A stretch of 49,289 nt of DNA from the NCBI GenBank assembly GCA_030426145.1, contig JAUHZF010000020.1, positions 1-49,289 on the forward strand, read 5' to 3'. The position numbers and the translations under genes are program-made. Numbering within the stretch: the stretch's first letter is position 1; the number at the start of each line of letters is the position of its first letter. Under the pieces are notes generated by a model. It saw only the letters and a list, made by a program, of their open reading frames with translations. It did not search any database and was not told the DNA's origin. Shown here one piece after another: positions 40,315 through 48,235 of this stretch. The DNA comes from Polyangia bacterium (GTDB lineage Bacteria > Myxococcota_A > Polyangia > Polyangiales > Polyangiaceae).

Positions 40315-40319
40315 CCTCC
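40315..40319 (-). promoter_or_regulatory. Shine-Dalgarno supporting a TTG start
   Basis: GGAGG on the minus strand, 5 nt before TTG 40309. Upstream at 40404-40422 is a perfect 7-bp hairpin (CGGGCCC/GGGCCCG) that may sit in the leader. Confidence 0.55.
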
Positions 40320-40539
40320 GAGGAGTGAGTCGGGGCCACCTCGCCGCGGGTGTGGGCGAGATCGCCGATCACCGACATCAAGTAACATGAGCCGGGGAGC
40401 AGCGGGCCCCTTCTGGGCCCGTTCCGCAACAATCCGACGGTCTGGTTGCGACAGGTGGCCGTAAGTCGGAGGCGTGGTTGGGCGTTGTTCATCCGGGGCT
40501 TTGTCCCCGCGGCGCAACGAATAGAGTGCGCAGGCAATC

Positions 40540-41073
40540 ATGAAGATGCGGCGACATTGGATGGGGGCTCTTTTGCTCCTCGCGGCGTGTGGCGGCCGGT
40601 CGGCCGATGCACCCAAGGCGCCTTCCCAGGGGGCGAGCTATCCCCAGGCCCCTCCGCCACCCCCACTGAGCAACGATCAGGTCGGCCCGAGCCAGCCCGC
40701 TGATCCGCCTTTCCCCTACGCCCAACCGCTTCCGTCACCGGGGGCTGCACCCGTGCCCGGCATGCCGCAGCCAGGGCCGGTGCTGCCATCACCCGAACCC
40801 CCGCCATCGTTCGCGACCGCCGAAGAGGCGGAGCAGGCCGTGGATGCCGACGAGCGCGACCTCCTCTCGACCATCGAGAACGAGGCCTTCCGCGCAGCCA
40901 ACGCCTCCCAGTGCACCACCGCCTGCCGCGCCCTCGCCTCCATGCGTCGGAGCGTCGAGGGGCTTTGCCAGCTCACGGGCGACGCCGACCAGCGATGCAC
41001 ATCGGCCCGCACGCGGCTTGCGCACGCCGGCGACCGCGTCCGCGAGGCGGGCTGCAGCTGCACCGTGCAGTAG
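40540..41073 (+). CDS. Pro-rich lipoprotein with Cys-rich C-terminal helix bundle
   Basis: The product is 177 residues. The lipobox LLAAC is followed by ~75 residues of Pro/Ala/Gly linker, then a compact ~80-residue C-terminal domain with six cysteines (SQCTTACRALASM, GLCQLTGD, RCTSARTRL, GCSCTVQ), probably a disulphide-linked helical bundle. I recognise no named family. Similar short Pro-linker lipoproteins are common in myxobacteria. A TAGAGT box lies 12 nt upstream. It is divergent from the PhnD-like gene and 93 nt before metF. Confidence 0.6.
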   Translation: MKMRRHWMGALLLLAACGGRSADAPKAPSQGASYPQAPPPPPLSNDQVGPSQPADPPFPYAQPLPSPGAAPVPGMPQPGPVLPSPEPPPSFATAEEAEQAVDADERDLLSTIENEAFRAANASQCTTACRALASMRRSVEGLCQLTGDADQRCTSARTRLAHAGDRVREAGCSCTVQ

Positions 41074-41150
41074 ACAGTGCCCAAGAAACGCACCTCTGAC
41101 TGCGCATCCGAGCAGGATTTCCAGCGCTTGGCGACGCTACGCGGCGCCGG

Positions 41151-41156
41151 TAGGCT
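41151..41156 (+). promoter_or_regulatory. -10-like TAGGCT box of metF
   Basis: TAGGCT ends 10 nt before the ATG at 41167, predicting a leader of only a few bases. It decides the start against longer readings that begin at 41077. Confidence 0.4.
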
Positions 41157-41166
41157 GCGCTCAGCC

Positions 41167-42033
41167 ATGCGCATCAAAGACATGTTTCGGGGCCGCGAGC
41201 GGGTGGTCTCCTTCGAGTTCTTTCCTCCCAAGACCGAAGAAGGCGTCGAGAAGCTCTACGGCACCGTCGAGGCGCTGCGCGGTTGTCGCCCGTCCTTCGT
41301 ATCGGTGACCTATGGCGCTGGTGGCAGCACCCGGGACCGCACCATCGCGCTGGTCACGCGCATCAAACAGGACCTCGGCATGGAGCCGCTCGCGCACCTC
41401 ACGTGCGTGGGCTCGACCAAGGCCGAGATCGAGAAGATCCTCGACCGCCTCGCCGAGGCGGGGGTGGAGAACGTGCTCGCGCTGCGCGGCGATCCCCCCA
41501 AGGGCGAGTCGACCTTCAAACCGACCGAGGGCGGTTTTGCCCACGCGGGTGAGCTGGTCCAGTTCATTCGCGACAAGGGCTACGACTTCTGCGTGGGCGC
41601 CGCGGCCTATCCCGAGGGCCACCCGGAGGCCGACGATCTCGACGTCGACCTCAAGCACCTGCGTTCCAAGGTGAAGGCGGGGGCCGACTTCCTCATCACG
41701 CAGCTCTTCTTCGACAACCAGGACTACTTCCCGTTCGTGCGGCGCGCGCGGAGCGTGGGGATCGACGTGCCCATCGTGCCGGGCCTCATGCCCATCACCA
41801 ACTTCAAGCAGATCAAGCGCTTCACCAAGATCTGCGGCGCCCGCATCCCGCAGGAGCTCTACCGGCGACTCAAGATCGTCGAAGCAGATCCCGCCGCGGT
41901 GGTCGCGACTGGGGTGTACTGGACCACCCGGCAGGCCAAGTACCTGCTCGATGGTGGTGCGCCGGGCGTGCACTTCTACACGCTGAACAAGAGCTCGGCC
42001 ACGCTCGCCGTACACGCAGCCCTAGGGCTCTAG
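41167..42033 (+). CDS. metF: 5,10-methylenetetrahydrofolate reductase
   Basis: The product is 288 residues, the single-domain bacterial form. It has the conserved SFEFFPPKTEEG near the N-terminus, SVTYGAGGSTRDRT, HLTCVG, ALRGDPPKG and the FAD-contacting ITQLFFDN. It reduces methylene-tetrahydrofolate to methyl-tetrahydrofolate for methionine synthesis, using NAD(P)H and FAD. The start at ATG 41167 is supported by the TAGGCT box 10 nt upstream. It converges with ppa, with only 7 nt between the stops. No met-cycle gene is next to it. Confidence 0.95.
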   Translation: MRIKDMFRGRERVVSFEFFPPKTEEGVEKLYGTVEALRGCRPSFVSVTYGAGGSTRDRTIALVTRIKQDLGMEPLAHLTCVGSTKAEIEKILDRLAEAGVENVLALRGDPPKGESTFKPTEGGFAHAGELVQFIRDKGYDFCVGAAAYPEGHPEADDLDVDLKHLRSKVKAGADFLITQLFFDNQDYFPFVRRARSVGIDVPIVPGLMPITNFKQIKRFTKICGARIPQELYRRLKIVEADPAAVVATGVYWTTRQAKYLLDGGAPGVHFYTLNKSSATLAVHAALGL

Positions 42034-42040
42034 TCTATGA

Positions 42041-42592
42041 CTACCAGCCGCGGAGACGGTTCTCTTCGGCGCGGTAGAGCTTGAACGACTCCCGCACGGC
42101 GGCCAGGGCTTCTTCGGCGCCCTGGAAGGCGTCGATCTCGACGCTCTTCTCCTCGAGCGTCTTGTAGTCCTGGAAGAAGCGCTCCATCTCGAGCGCGATG
42201 TGCTTGGGGAGCTCGCCGATGTCTCGGTACTCGCTGAACGAGGGATCGTTCACGTGCACGGCGATGATCTTGTCGTCGCGCTCGCCCTGGTCGCGCATCT
42301 GCATCAAGCCGATCGCGCGTGCCTGGAGGATCGACAGGGGCTGTACCTGTTCGGTCCCGAGGACGAGCACGTCCAAGGGGTCGCCGTCGTCACAGTAAGA
42401 ACGCGGCAAGAAGCCGTAGTTCGCGGGGTAGATCACGGAGCTGAACAGCACCCGGTCCACGCGCAGGAGGCCGGTAGGCTTGTCGAGCTCGTATTTTACC
42501 TTCGAGCCGCGCGGGATCTCGATGACGACGTTGAACCAGTCGTCGGCGGTGTCGGGGTTGTTGGGGAGGTCGTGCCAGGGATGGGCTGCCAT
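42041..42592 (-). CDS. ppa: inorganic pyrophosphatase
   Basis: The product is 183 residues, the soluble family-I type. The signature [10 protein letters not shown] carries the metal-binding aspartates; the N-terminal [13 protein letters not shown] and the [19 protein letters not shown] segment complete the family pattern. It hydrolyses pyrophosphate and so pulls biosynthetic reactions forward. I chose ATG 42592; a much longer reading into 43570 is a shadow of the HEAT/TPR gene. About 80 nt separate it from that gene on the same strand. Confidence 0.96.
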   Translation of the reverse strand: MAAHPWHDLPNNPDTADDWFNVVIEIPRGSKVKYELDKPTGLLRVDRVLFSSVIYPANYGFLPRSYCDDGDPLDVLVLGTEQVQPLSILQARAIGLMQMRDQGERDDKIIAVHVNDPSFSEYRDIGELPKHIALEMERFFQDYKTLEEKSVEIDAFQGAEEALAAVRESFKLYRAEENRLRGW

Positions 42593-42672
42593 CGCGGCGC
42601 AGGGTAGCGCACCCCCGACCTCTGTACCCCGCCAAATCGAGGGGCCCCATCTCGGCCCGGACGTGCCTGTTC

Positions 42673-45393
42673 TCAGCGCTGTCCGACCTCGCGCTCCCGG
42701 AGCGCGTAGAGCCGCTCGGCGAGGTCGCTGCGGTCGGGGGCGAGCAGGACAGCTTCGTGGAGGGCGTCCACGGCCTCGGACAGGCGTCCCTGTTGCTCGT
42801 GCACGGTGGCGATGAGCGAGAAGAGGTCGGGATGGTCGCTGTGGTCGGTCTTGGCCTCTTGCAGCACGGACATGGCCTCGTCGAGCGCGCCCCCCGCGAG
42901 CAGACGCTTGGCCGTTCGTGCGAAGGCAGGTCCTTCGGTGGCGCGGCCGCTGGTTCTTCGGCGTTCCGCGTCCGGGGGGGACGAGGCCTCGGCCCTGAGG
43001 GCCCGGTGGCTCGAGAGCCGCCGGAGCCGTCGCATGTCGACCCGATCGACCGTGTTGTCGTCGACCGCCGCCATCGCGTGGTTGGTGATTTTCCTGTGGG
43101 TCGTGTCGCGCTTCTGCGCGCCGGGCTGGCTTCCGATGGCCGGTTTGGACGTGATCTGTCGGCGTCCGGACCCACGCCCTCTGGAGGTCTGCTCGGGGTT
43201 GGAGAGTGGCCCCCCGGGCGTCTCCCCGTCTTCGGTCCTGCGACCTCGTCGCAGCGACGCGGCGGAGGCCGGTACGCCAGGCTCGGTTTCCGACTGCCGG
43301 CGCGGTGCTTCTTCGAGCTCGAGCTCGAGCTCGAGCTCCGAGCCCGGGGTGGCTTCGGGCGCCGAGGGGGGCGCCGTGGGAACCCCGGCTGGGCTTGGCG
43401 TCGCTCTTGCGGCCGGCTGTGGCGCAGCGGCAGCGCCCCCATGCGGGGCACCGATGGTCGGTACCTGCGAGGCGGGGGGGATGGCGGCCTCCGCGCCCGT
43501 GGAGGCGGGCGGCTGGCTCCGCGATGCTGGCGGGGGGAAGCCGCTCGGGGCCCGGGTCATGTCCTCCCACGGGGTGTTGCGGTACTTTCGCCCTGCGAGC
43601 TTGGCGTCGAGGCGCTTGAGGCCTTGCTCAGCTGCGTCTCGAACCTGTCGGTTGGAGAAGAAGCGCCTCTCGGCGTGCTTCTGAAGGAGCTCGCGGGCTC
43701 CTTCGCCTTCGACCTGGGTCAGCGCCAGCAGAATGGCGGCCTTGATCTTGGCGTCTCGGCGTTGCTCGAGCTGCTCGCGCAACGCCCTCGATGCGTCGGC
43801 CGTGCCGAGCCGTCCGAGGGCGACCACCACCGAGTGAAGCTCTTCGGTGGGGATCTCGCGTGCCTCGATGCGTACGGCGAGGAACGGCGAAGCGCGAACG
43901 TCGTGGCGGCGCATGATGAGGTCGAGCGCCGCGCGACGGATGGTGCGGTCGGGATCTGCGAGGAGGGGGTAGATGAGCTCGCAGAGGGCGTCGTAGTGAT
44001 CGTGCGCCATGCGGGAGAGGGTTGCGCTCCGAACGGCGGCATGGGGGTGCTCGAGGGCCTCTTGCCAGAACCGCTGGGGAACCCCGTCGGGGTCACGCGA
44101 GGCCAAGTAGAGGAACAGCTCGCCAAGGTCGTCGTCGGCGTATTGGAGCGCGTCGGCGAGCACCTCGCCCGGCACGGGAATGGTGGCGAGGAGGTGCTTC
44201 ATCTCCTCGCGCACGGGGCCACGCGGCTGGCGGAGCGCGCGTTCGATCATGATGCGGCTCGCCTCCGCAGGCGCTTTCGAGAGCAGCAGCGAAAGCTCGT
44301 CCGACGGGAAGCGCTCGAGGGCATCGAGGGCAGGCCCGAGGATCTCGGGAGAGGCGAGGAGTTGAGGGCGTGGGTCGAACGCTTCCTGGGGGACCTCGAG
44401 CCGATAGGCGTGCAGCAGCAGGTCGAAGCGACCTCGTTGCGCCAGCATGGCCAGGCCCTGCTTCATCAAGTGGGCCACCTGAAGTCGCTTCGCGTCGGAC
44501 GCGGGACCGGCGGCCATCATGAGCGTCGCGAGGGCTGCCTGCGCGGCGGCACCATCGTCTCCCGCGATGGAGTCGCGCAGCTGGTTCGCGTCATCAGGAC
44601 TCATCCCACCGGGCCACGAGCCCTCGGGCGCGCTGGGGACGTCGGCGGCAGGAGCCGGTGCGGGCGCGGGTTCGGGGTCCCTGGGTGCTGGGACTTCCCT
44701 GGGTGCTGGGACTTCCCTGGCCACGTCCGCGACGACGGCGGGGGCGGGGTTGGCGGCGCGAGGTCGGGACGGCGGTCGTTTGGGTTCGCGTGGGGCGGGC
44801 GAGACGGGTGGCTCGGGATCACTGACCGGCATGTCGAGCTCGAAGTCGTCTCGCCCGACGACCGGCCCCCTGGGCGGCGGCTCGCTTGCGAGCTCGAAAG
44901 ACGGGGGCTGGCTGGCGAGGCCGGGGGCGGGGTCGTCGGCCGGTGGCGCCGACACGGAGCCCGGCCCGGCCAGGGTGAGCCAGATGTGGTCGAGGTCGAA
45001 GGTGTCGAGGTCTTCGACGAAGTTGGCCTTCGGATTCTCGACCGCCGTCGTCCAGGCATTGGTGAGGGCGATGAGCTCTCCGGGCTCGAGCCCCGACTCG
45101 AGCACCAGCTGCCGCACTCCGGATTGGTGGAGGGGGCGCGCGAGATGTCGCGCACCAGGGAGAGGACGCCCCTCGAACGAGAGCTCGCCACCAACCAGGT
45201 CGATGGCGAGCATGTCGTGGATCTGAAGGTAGATGAACAGCTGGGTGTGCAGCTGTTGCCTCACCGTCGGGAGATCGGGATGCGAGACGCCTCGCTCGCG
45301 GAAGAGCCGGACGAGCGCCTGCAGATCTTCTGCGATCTGGGCCACGGCGCGAAACCGAGCGGACGCTCGGTCGCTATTCCCCGGATCGTTCAC
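42673..45393 (-). CDS. HEAT- and TPR-repeat scaffold protein
   Basis: The product is 906 residues, without a signal peptide. Residues ~1-130 are a helical N-terminal domain followed by a Pro/Ala-rich stretch with a tandem REVPAP duplication. Residues ~270-600 are HEAT-like repeats (for example [55 protein letters not shown]). A low-complexity region (~610-790) holds an [10 protein letters not shown] run, and two to three TPR units end the protein. It is a likely cytoplasmic scaffold; I cannot name a partner. A long open frame on the opposite strand (42757-45447) is a high-GC artefact. Confidence 0.75.
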   Translation of the reverse strand: MNDPGNSDRASARFRAVAQIAEDLQALVRLFRERGVSHPDLPTVRQQLHTQLFIYLQIHDMLAIDLVGGELSFEGRPLPGARHLARPLHQSGVRQLVLESGLEPGELIALTNAWTTAVENPKANFVEDLDTFDLDHIWLTLAGPGSVSAPPADDPAPGLASQPPSFELASEPPPRGPVVGRDDFELDMPVSDPEPPVSPAPREPKRPPSRPRAANPAPAVVADVAREVPAPREVPAPRDPEPAPAPAPAADVPSAPEGSWPGGMSPDDANQLRDSIAGDDGAAAQAALATLMMAAGPASDAKRLQVAHLMKQGLAMLAQRGRFDLLLHAYRLEVPQEAFDPRPQLLASPEILGPALDALERFPSDELSLLLSKAPAEASRIMIERALRQPRGPVREEMKHLLATIPVPGEVLADALQYADDDLGELFLYLASRDPDGVPQRFWQEALEHPHAAVRSATLSRMAHDHYDALCELIYPLLADPDRTIRRAALDLIMRRHDVRASPFLAVRIEAREIPTEELHSVVVALGRLGTADASRALREQLEQRRDAKIKAAILLALTQVEGEGARELLQKHAERRFFSNRQVRDAAEQGLKRLDAKLAGRKYRNTPWEDMTRAPSGFPPPASRSQPPASTGAEAAIPPASQVPTIGAPHGGAAAAPQPAARATPSPAGVPTAPPSAPEATPGSELELELELEEAPRRQSETEPGVPASAASLRRGRRTEDGETPGGPLSNPEQTSRGRGSGRRQITSKPAIGSQPGAQKRDTTHRKITNHAMAAVDDNTVDRVDMRRLRRLSSHRALRAEASSPPDAERRRTSGRATEGPAFARTAKRLLAGGALDEAMSVLQEAKTDHSDHPDLFSLIATVHEQQGRLSEAVDALHEAVLLAPDRSDLAERLYALREREVGQR
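43315..43338. repeat. (GAGCTC)4 hexamer repeat
   Basis: Four tandem GAGCTC units inside the HEAT/TPR gene encode the ELELELELE run. Being in frame, it can change length without breaking the gene. Confidence 0.85.
44681..44716. repeat. 18-bp tandem duplication
   Basis: Two adjacent identical 18-bp units that begin CTGGGTGC and end GACTTCC. They encode two REVPAP copies on the minus strand in the Pro-rich linker of the HEAT/TPR gene. The perfect match suggests a recent in-frame duplication. Confidence 0.85.
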
Positions 45394-45443
45394 TTGGCCG
45401 ATCAGGATAGCAATCCGCCCGGCCGCGGTCTCTTTCTTTGCGG

Positions 45444-46853
45444 CTAGCTCGAAGCCAGTGCTGCCGAGCGATCGCTCGGGACCCGGTACCGCTCGAGGAT
45501 GATCGGCCCGCGGGCGCGCACACTCTCTACGTCGAGCACCAAGAGCGTATGGTCGCTGAGGCGCAGCTCCAGGGCATCGGTCTGTGCATCGACGAGGCTC
45601 ACGAAATGCCGCATGTCACGCGGCACGTGGCCATTCACCGTTTGCACGGTCGTATTGAATCGGGCCTCGTACCCAACGTTGATCTCGTCGGCGAGGACCG
45701 TGTTCAGGACCACCAGCTCCTGCCGCTCGGGCGTGCGCGTACCGTTGTAGTAGGCGTGTACGAACTCCGACGGCGCCTTGTCCCACCACTCGCGCCAGGT
45801 GCGCAGGTAATCGAGGGTGAGGGGCACGAAGACGAGTCCGCCGTAGACGAAGTAGTCGGGGCGCGTGTCGTACTGGGGACGGGCGACCAGCGAGACGAAG
45901 GGGGCCAATGAGAGCTGGGCGTCGATCGTCTGCCCGTTGCGGAGGACCTGCACGGGCAGCTCGTCCCCGACGAACCTGTCGCCCAGCACGGCGTCGAAGG
46001 TCGTGCGAATTCGGCCCTGGTAGCGAATGGTCGCGTTGTCGGCGATGTCGTGGCCGTCGATGGTGAGTAGAGCGTCCCCCGGCTCGAGCACCCCCGAGGC
46101 CGAGCCCCCCTCCTCGACGGTGTTCACGAGCACGCCGGTCTGGCCGTCCTGCAAGCCGACGCGCTGCTTCAGCCGCGGGTTCTCGAGCGTTTGGGTGGAC
46201 ACGCCGAGACCCGGTACGACGGCCGGTCGCCCGGTGGCTACACTCTCGAGGAAGCGCCGAATGAGGGCCGCGGGGACCATCTCTCCGATGTTCTCGGCGT
46301 CCTTGAGCGACTGAAAGGCGATGCCGGAGACGCGTCCGTCGAGGTAGACCGGTCCGCCACTGTTGCCCTCGTTGATGGCCGCATCCACGGTGACGGCGAG
46401 GAGGTTGCGCTTGGAGTGGCTGTAGCTCTGGACCTCGATGCGCGACACGACGCCTTCGGTGATGCTGATCTCCTCGCCGCCCACGGGGTAGCCCACCACG
46501 CTCACGCGGTCGCGCAGCTGTGGAAGGGGACCCAGCTCGGGGGGCGTGAGGCCCTCCATGAATTCGGGGTCGTCGACCCGGAGCAGCGCGAGGTCACAGT
46601 CGTGGTTGATCGCCTCGACTTCGACCACCCACTTGCGCGGCTCGCTCACCTTCTGAACTTGGATGAAGGTCGCGTCGGCCACCACGTGGGCACCGGTGAG
46701 GATGCGGCGATCGTCGATCACCACGCCCGAGCCCGTCCCGCTCTGCGGGGCTTGGGTTTGCCAAGGGTTCTCGTAGTCGGGGCTCTGCGTGGTGGCGTAG
46801 ATACGAACCACCGAGGAGGCCCCGAGATCGTGTTCTTCGGCTGTCTGGGCCAT
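45444..46853 (-). CDS. Deg/HtrA serine protease with plant-type C-terminal PDZ domain
   Basis: The product is 469 residues from ATG 46853; the in-frame start 75 nt upstream would add a non-signal Arg/Pro extension. The trypsin-like domain has the triad H56 (TGAHVV), D87 (HDCDLAL) and S165 (NEGNSGGP). A first PDZ domain (~225-310) follows. The C-terminal ~150 residues (FVFVPL, DEINVGYE, VNGHVPRDMRH, ILERYRVP) match the second PDZ domain of plant Deg proteases such as Deg9. No signal peptide or membrane anchor is seen, so it may be cytoplasmic, unlike DegP. A TAGCGA box lies 10 nt upstream. Confidence 0.85.
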   Translation of the reverse strand: MAQTAEEHDLGASSVVRIYATTQSPDYENPWQTQAPQSGTGSGVVIDDRRILTGAHVVADATFIQVQKVSEPRKWVVEVEAINHDCDLALLRVDDPEFMEGLTPPELGPLPQLRDRVSVVGYPVGGEEISITEGVVSRIEVQSYSHSKRNLLAVTVDAAINEGNSGGPVYLDGRVSGIAFQSLKDAENIGEMVPAALIRRFLESVATGRPAVVPGLGVSTQTLENPRLKQRVGLQDGQTGVLVNTVEEGGSASGVLEPGDALLTIDGHDIADNATIRYQGRIRTTFDAVLGDRFVGDELPVQVLRNGQTIDAQLSLAPFVSLVARPQYDTRPDYFVYGGLVFVPLTLDYLRTWREWWDKAPSEFVHAYYNGTRTPERQELVVLNTVLADEINVGYEARFNTTVQTVNGHVPRDMRHFVSLVDAQTDALELRLSDHTLLVLDVESVRARGPIILERYRVPSDRSAALASS

Positions 46854-46863
46854 GAAACAGACA

Positions 46864-46869
46864 TCGCTA
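46864..46869 (-). promoter_or_regulatory. -10-like TAGCGA box of the Deg gene
   Basis: On the minus strand within TGCTAGCGAT, 10 nt before ATG 46853. It supports that start over the longer reading. Confidence 0.35.
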
Positions 46870-46937
46870 GCACGGTCGACGGGCTGCGGCCGTCGGTTTG
46901 ACATGCCGCGCGCCGGCCGATGTGGCATCTCGATCGG

Positions 46938-47537
46938 GTGTCTCGCTTCGACTTGACGGCCTGGCGTTGGAGATCGGCCGGTCTGTGTGGCGTCGCCTTG
47001 GGGGCGTCGCTGTTCTTCCCTGGGTGCAAGTGCGGCAAGGAGCCGCCTCCGCCTCCCCCGGCTACGACTGCGACCGCGTCTGCCACGGCCACGACGACGG
47101 GCACCTCCCCCTCGACGTCGAGGAAGCGCCCCAAGCCGAAGGTCAAGCTACGCACCGACGTGCCGCGCAAGTGCCGCACCCCTTGCTGGGTCGCCGGCCT
47201 ATGTTCGCTGCAGGGCACCAAGATGTGCGTGGCCGTGAGTGAGGCCGACTGCCGCGCGTCGCACGGCTGCAAGGTGAACGGCATGTGCACCTTCGAGGGC
47301 CAGGCTTGCGTCGGGAAGAACGATGACGACTGTCGCAAGTCGGAGCGGTGCAAGTCTGAAGGGCTCTGTGCCTTTGCCGGCGAAGGCGCCACCAACTGCA
47401 AGCCCAAGACCGACGCGGACTGCGCGCAGTCCGACGCCTGCGAGAAGCTCAATCGCTGCAAGATCGGCATCGACGGCTACTGCGACGATCCCAACAACCC
47501 GCGCAAGGTACCGAGCAAGGTGCCTGTTCCCGAATGA
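46938..47537 (+). CDS. Cys-repeat lipoprotein
   Basis: The product is 199 residues from GTG 46938 (ATG 46920 adds six residues). The signal ends in the lipobox FPGC, then a Pro/Thr/Ala/Ser linker. Residues ~75-185 hold four tandem Cys-repeats of the form DCxxSxxCxxxGxCxxxxxxC, each probably a small disulphide knot. The same repeat appears in the protein at 30556-31191, about 16 kb away. I know no named family. A TTGACA at 46898-46903 may be its -35. It is divergent from the Deg protease gene, with overlapping upstream regions. A hairpin at 47548-47574 follows it. Confidence 0.65.
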   Translation: MSRFDLTAWRWRSAGLCGVALGASLFFPGCKCGKEPPPPPPATTATASATATTTGTSPSTSRKRPKPKVKLRTDVPRKCRTPCWVAGLCSLQGTKMCVAVSEADCRASHGCKVNGMCTFEGQACVGKNDDDCRKSERCKSEGLCAFAGEGATNCKPKTDADCAQSDACEKLNRCKIGIDGYCDDPNNPRKVPSKVPVPE

Positions 47538-47547
47538 CCTGAGCCTT

Positions 47548-47574
47548 CACCCAACCCGTGCATCTGGGTAGGTG
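47548..47574 (+). terminator. hairpin after the Cys-repeat lipoprotein
   Basis: CACC and ACCC pair with GGGT and GGTG around an 8-nt loop, with a small internal loop. No U-run follows, so it is only terminator-like. It begins 10 nt after the stop codon. Confidence 0.35.
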
Positions 47575-47583
47575 CCGGGGCGG

Positions 47584-47611
47584 TTGACAGCTTTTTCAGC
47601 GTGAACATGTT
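47584..47611 (+). promoter_or_regulatory. sigma-70-type promoter of hsp20
   Basis: A perfect TTGACA (47584-47589) and a weaker CATGTT (47606-47611) lie 16 nt apart. The leader would be about 115 nt. No CIRCE or sigma-32 consensus is visible. Confidence 0.45.
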
Positions 47612-47660
47612 GGGTCCGTGGTCGGCGACGCAGCCTGCGGACGCCCACCCACGGGAAGGT

Positions 47661-47678
47661 CGCTCCGGTCTCGGAGCG
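47661..47678 (+). promoter_or_regulatory. 7-bp hairpin in the hsp20 leader
   Basis: CGCTCCG and CGGAGCG pair around a GTCT loop, about 55 nt before the start codon. It is in the right place for a regulatory leader, but I found no segment that pairs well with the ribosome site, so an RNA thermometer is not shown. Confidence 0.35.
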
Positions 47679-47720
47679 CGAATGGCGAGGTACGCCTTCA
47701 CCACCCAACGACTGACCATT

Positions 47721-47726
47721 GGAGGA
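47721..47726 (+). promoter_or_regulatory. Shine-Dalgarno of hsp20
   Basis: GGAGGA, 7 nt before ATG 47734. It rules out the slightly longer reading that starts at 47719. Confidence 0.75.
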
Positions 47727-47733
47727 ATCCATC

Positions 47734-48180
47734 ATGCTCACGCTCTACAACAACGGTTTCGATCGTCTCTTCGGCCGCCAGGCCAACCTCATGGACCAGC
47801 TCTTCTCCGACTTCGAGGCACGACCACGCTTCGAGAACCACGGCCCCAAGGTCGATATCGTGGAGACCGAGGGTGGCTATGAGCTCACCGCCGAAGTTCC
47901 CGGCATGACCGCGGACGACATCGAGATCACGCTACACGACGGCGTGCTCACGATCGCGGGCAAGGTCGAGCGCAAGGAGGAGAAGACGGAGGGCGAGGAC
48001 ACGCGCCGCATGGTCTTCCGTGAGCGCCATCAGGTCTCCTTCGCGCGTCGATTCCGGCTCGGCGACAAGGTCGACCCTGAGAGTGTCGAAGCGAGCGTTC
48101 GCGACGGCCTGCTCATGGTGAGCCTGCCCAAGCCGGTCGCCGTCCAGCCGCGAAAGATCGCGGTCAAGACCCACAGCTGA
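47734..48180 (+). CDS. small heat-shock protein Hsp20
   Basis: The product is 148 residues. The alpha-crystallin domain (~38-135) shows the standard strands: VDIVETEGGYELTAEVPGM, the DIEITLHDGVLTIAG core, and FARRFRLGDKVDPESVEASV, ending near the GLLMVSLPK beta strand. The C-terminal tail has a short I-x-V (IAV) motif for oligomer contacts. It is an ATP-independent holdase that binds unfolding proteins. The start is fixed by a GGAGGA site 7 nt upstream. It has its own TTGACA promoter and about a 115-nt leader with a hairpin, which suggests tight regulation by stress. Confidence 0.94.
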   Translation: MLTLYNNGFDRLFGRQANLMDQLFSDFEARPRFENHGPKVDIVETEGGYELTAEVPGMTADDIEITLHDGVLTIAGKVERKEEKTEGEDTRRMVFRERHQVSFARRFRLGDKVDPESVEASVRDGLLMVSLPKPVAVQPRKIAVKTHS

Positions 48181-48235
48181 CCGTGCGTGGTCACGAGGGA
48201 CGCGCCGTGCGGCGATCTGCGATAAAGATGGTCGC

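Noticed and set aside
40307-40537. Longer N-terminus for the PhnD-like protein from ATG or GTG starts upstream
   Set aside because: It would place 76 hydrophilic residues before the signal peptide and ignore the GGAGG site directly before TTG 40309.
42041-43570. 509-residue reading that extends ppa upstream
   Set aside because: The pyrophosphatase starts at ATG 42592; the extension is an out-of-frame shadow of the HEAT/TPR gene.
42757-45447. 896-codon open frame antisense to the HEAT/TPR gene
   Set aside because: High-GC shadow. The minus-strand product has clear HEAT and TPR repeats, while the plus-strand translation is Gly/Arg/Val-rich with no domain.
47661-47733. ROSE or fourU RNA thermometer before hsp20
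   Set aside because: No stretch in the leader pairs convincingly with the GGAGGA site; only a separate hairpin is seen.
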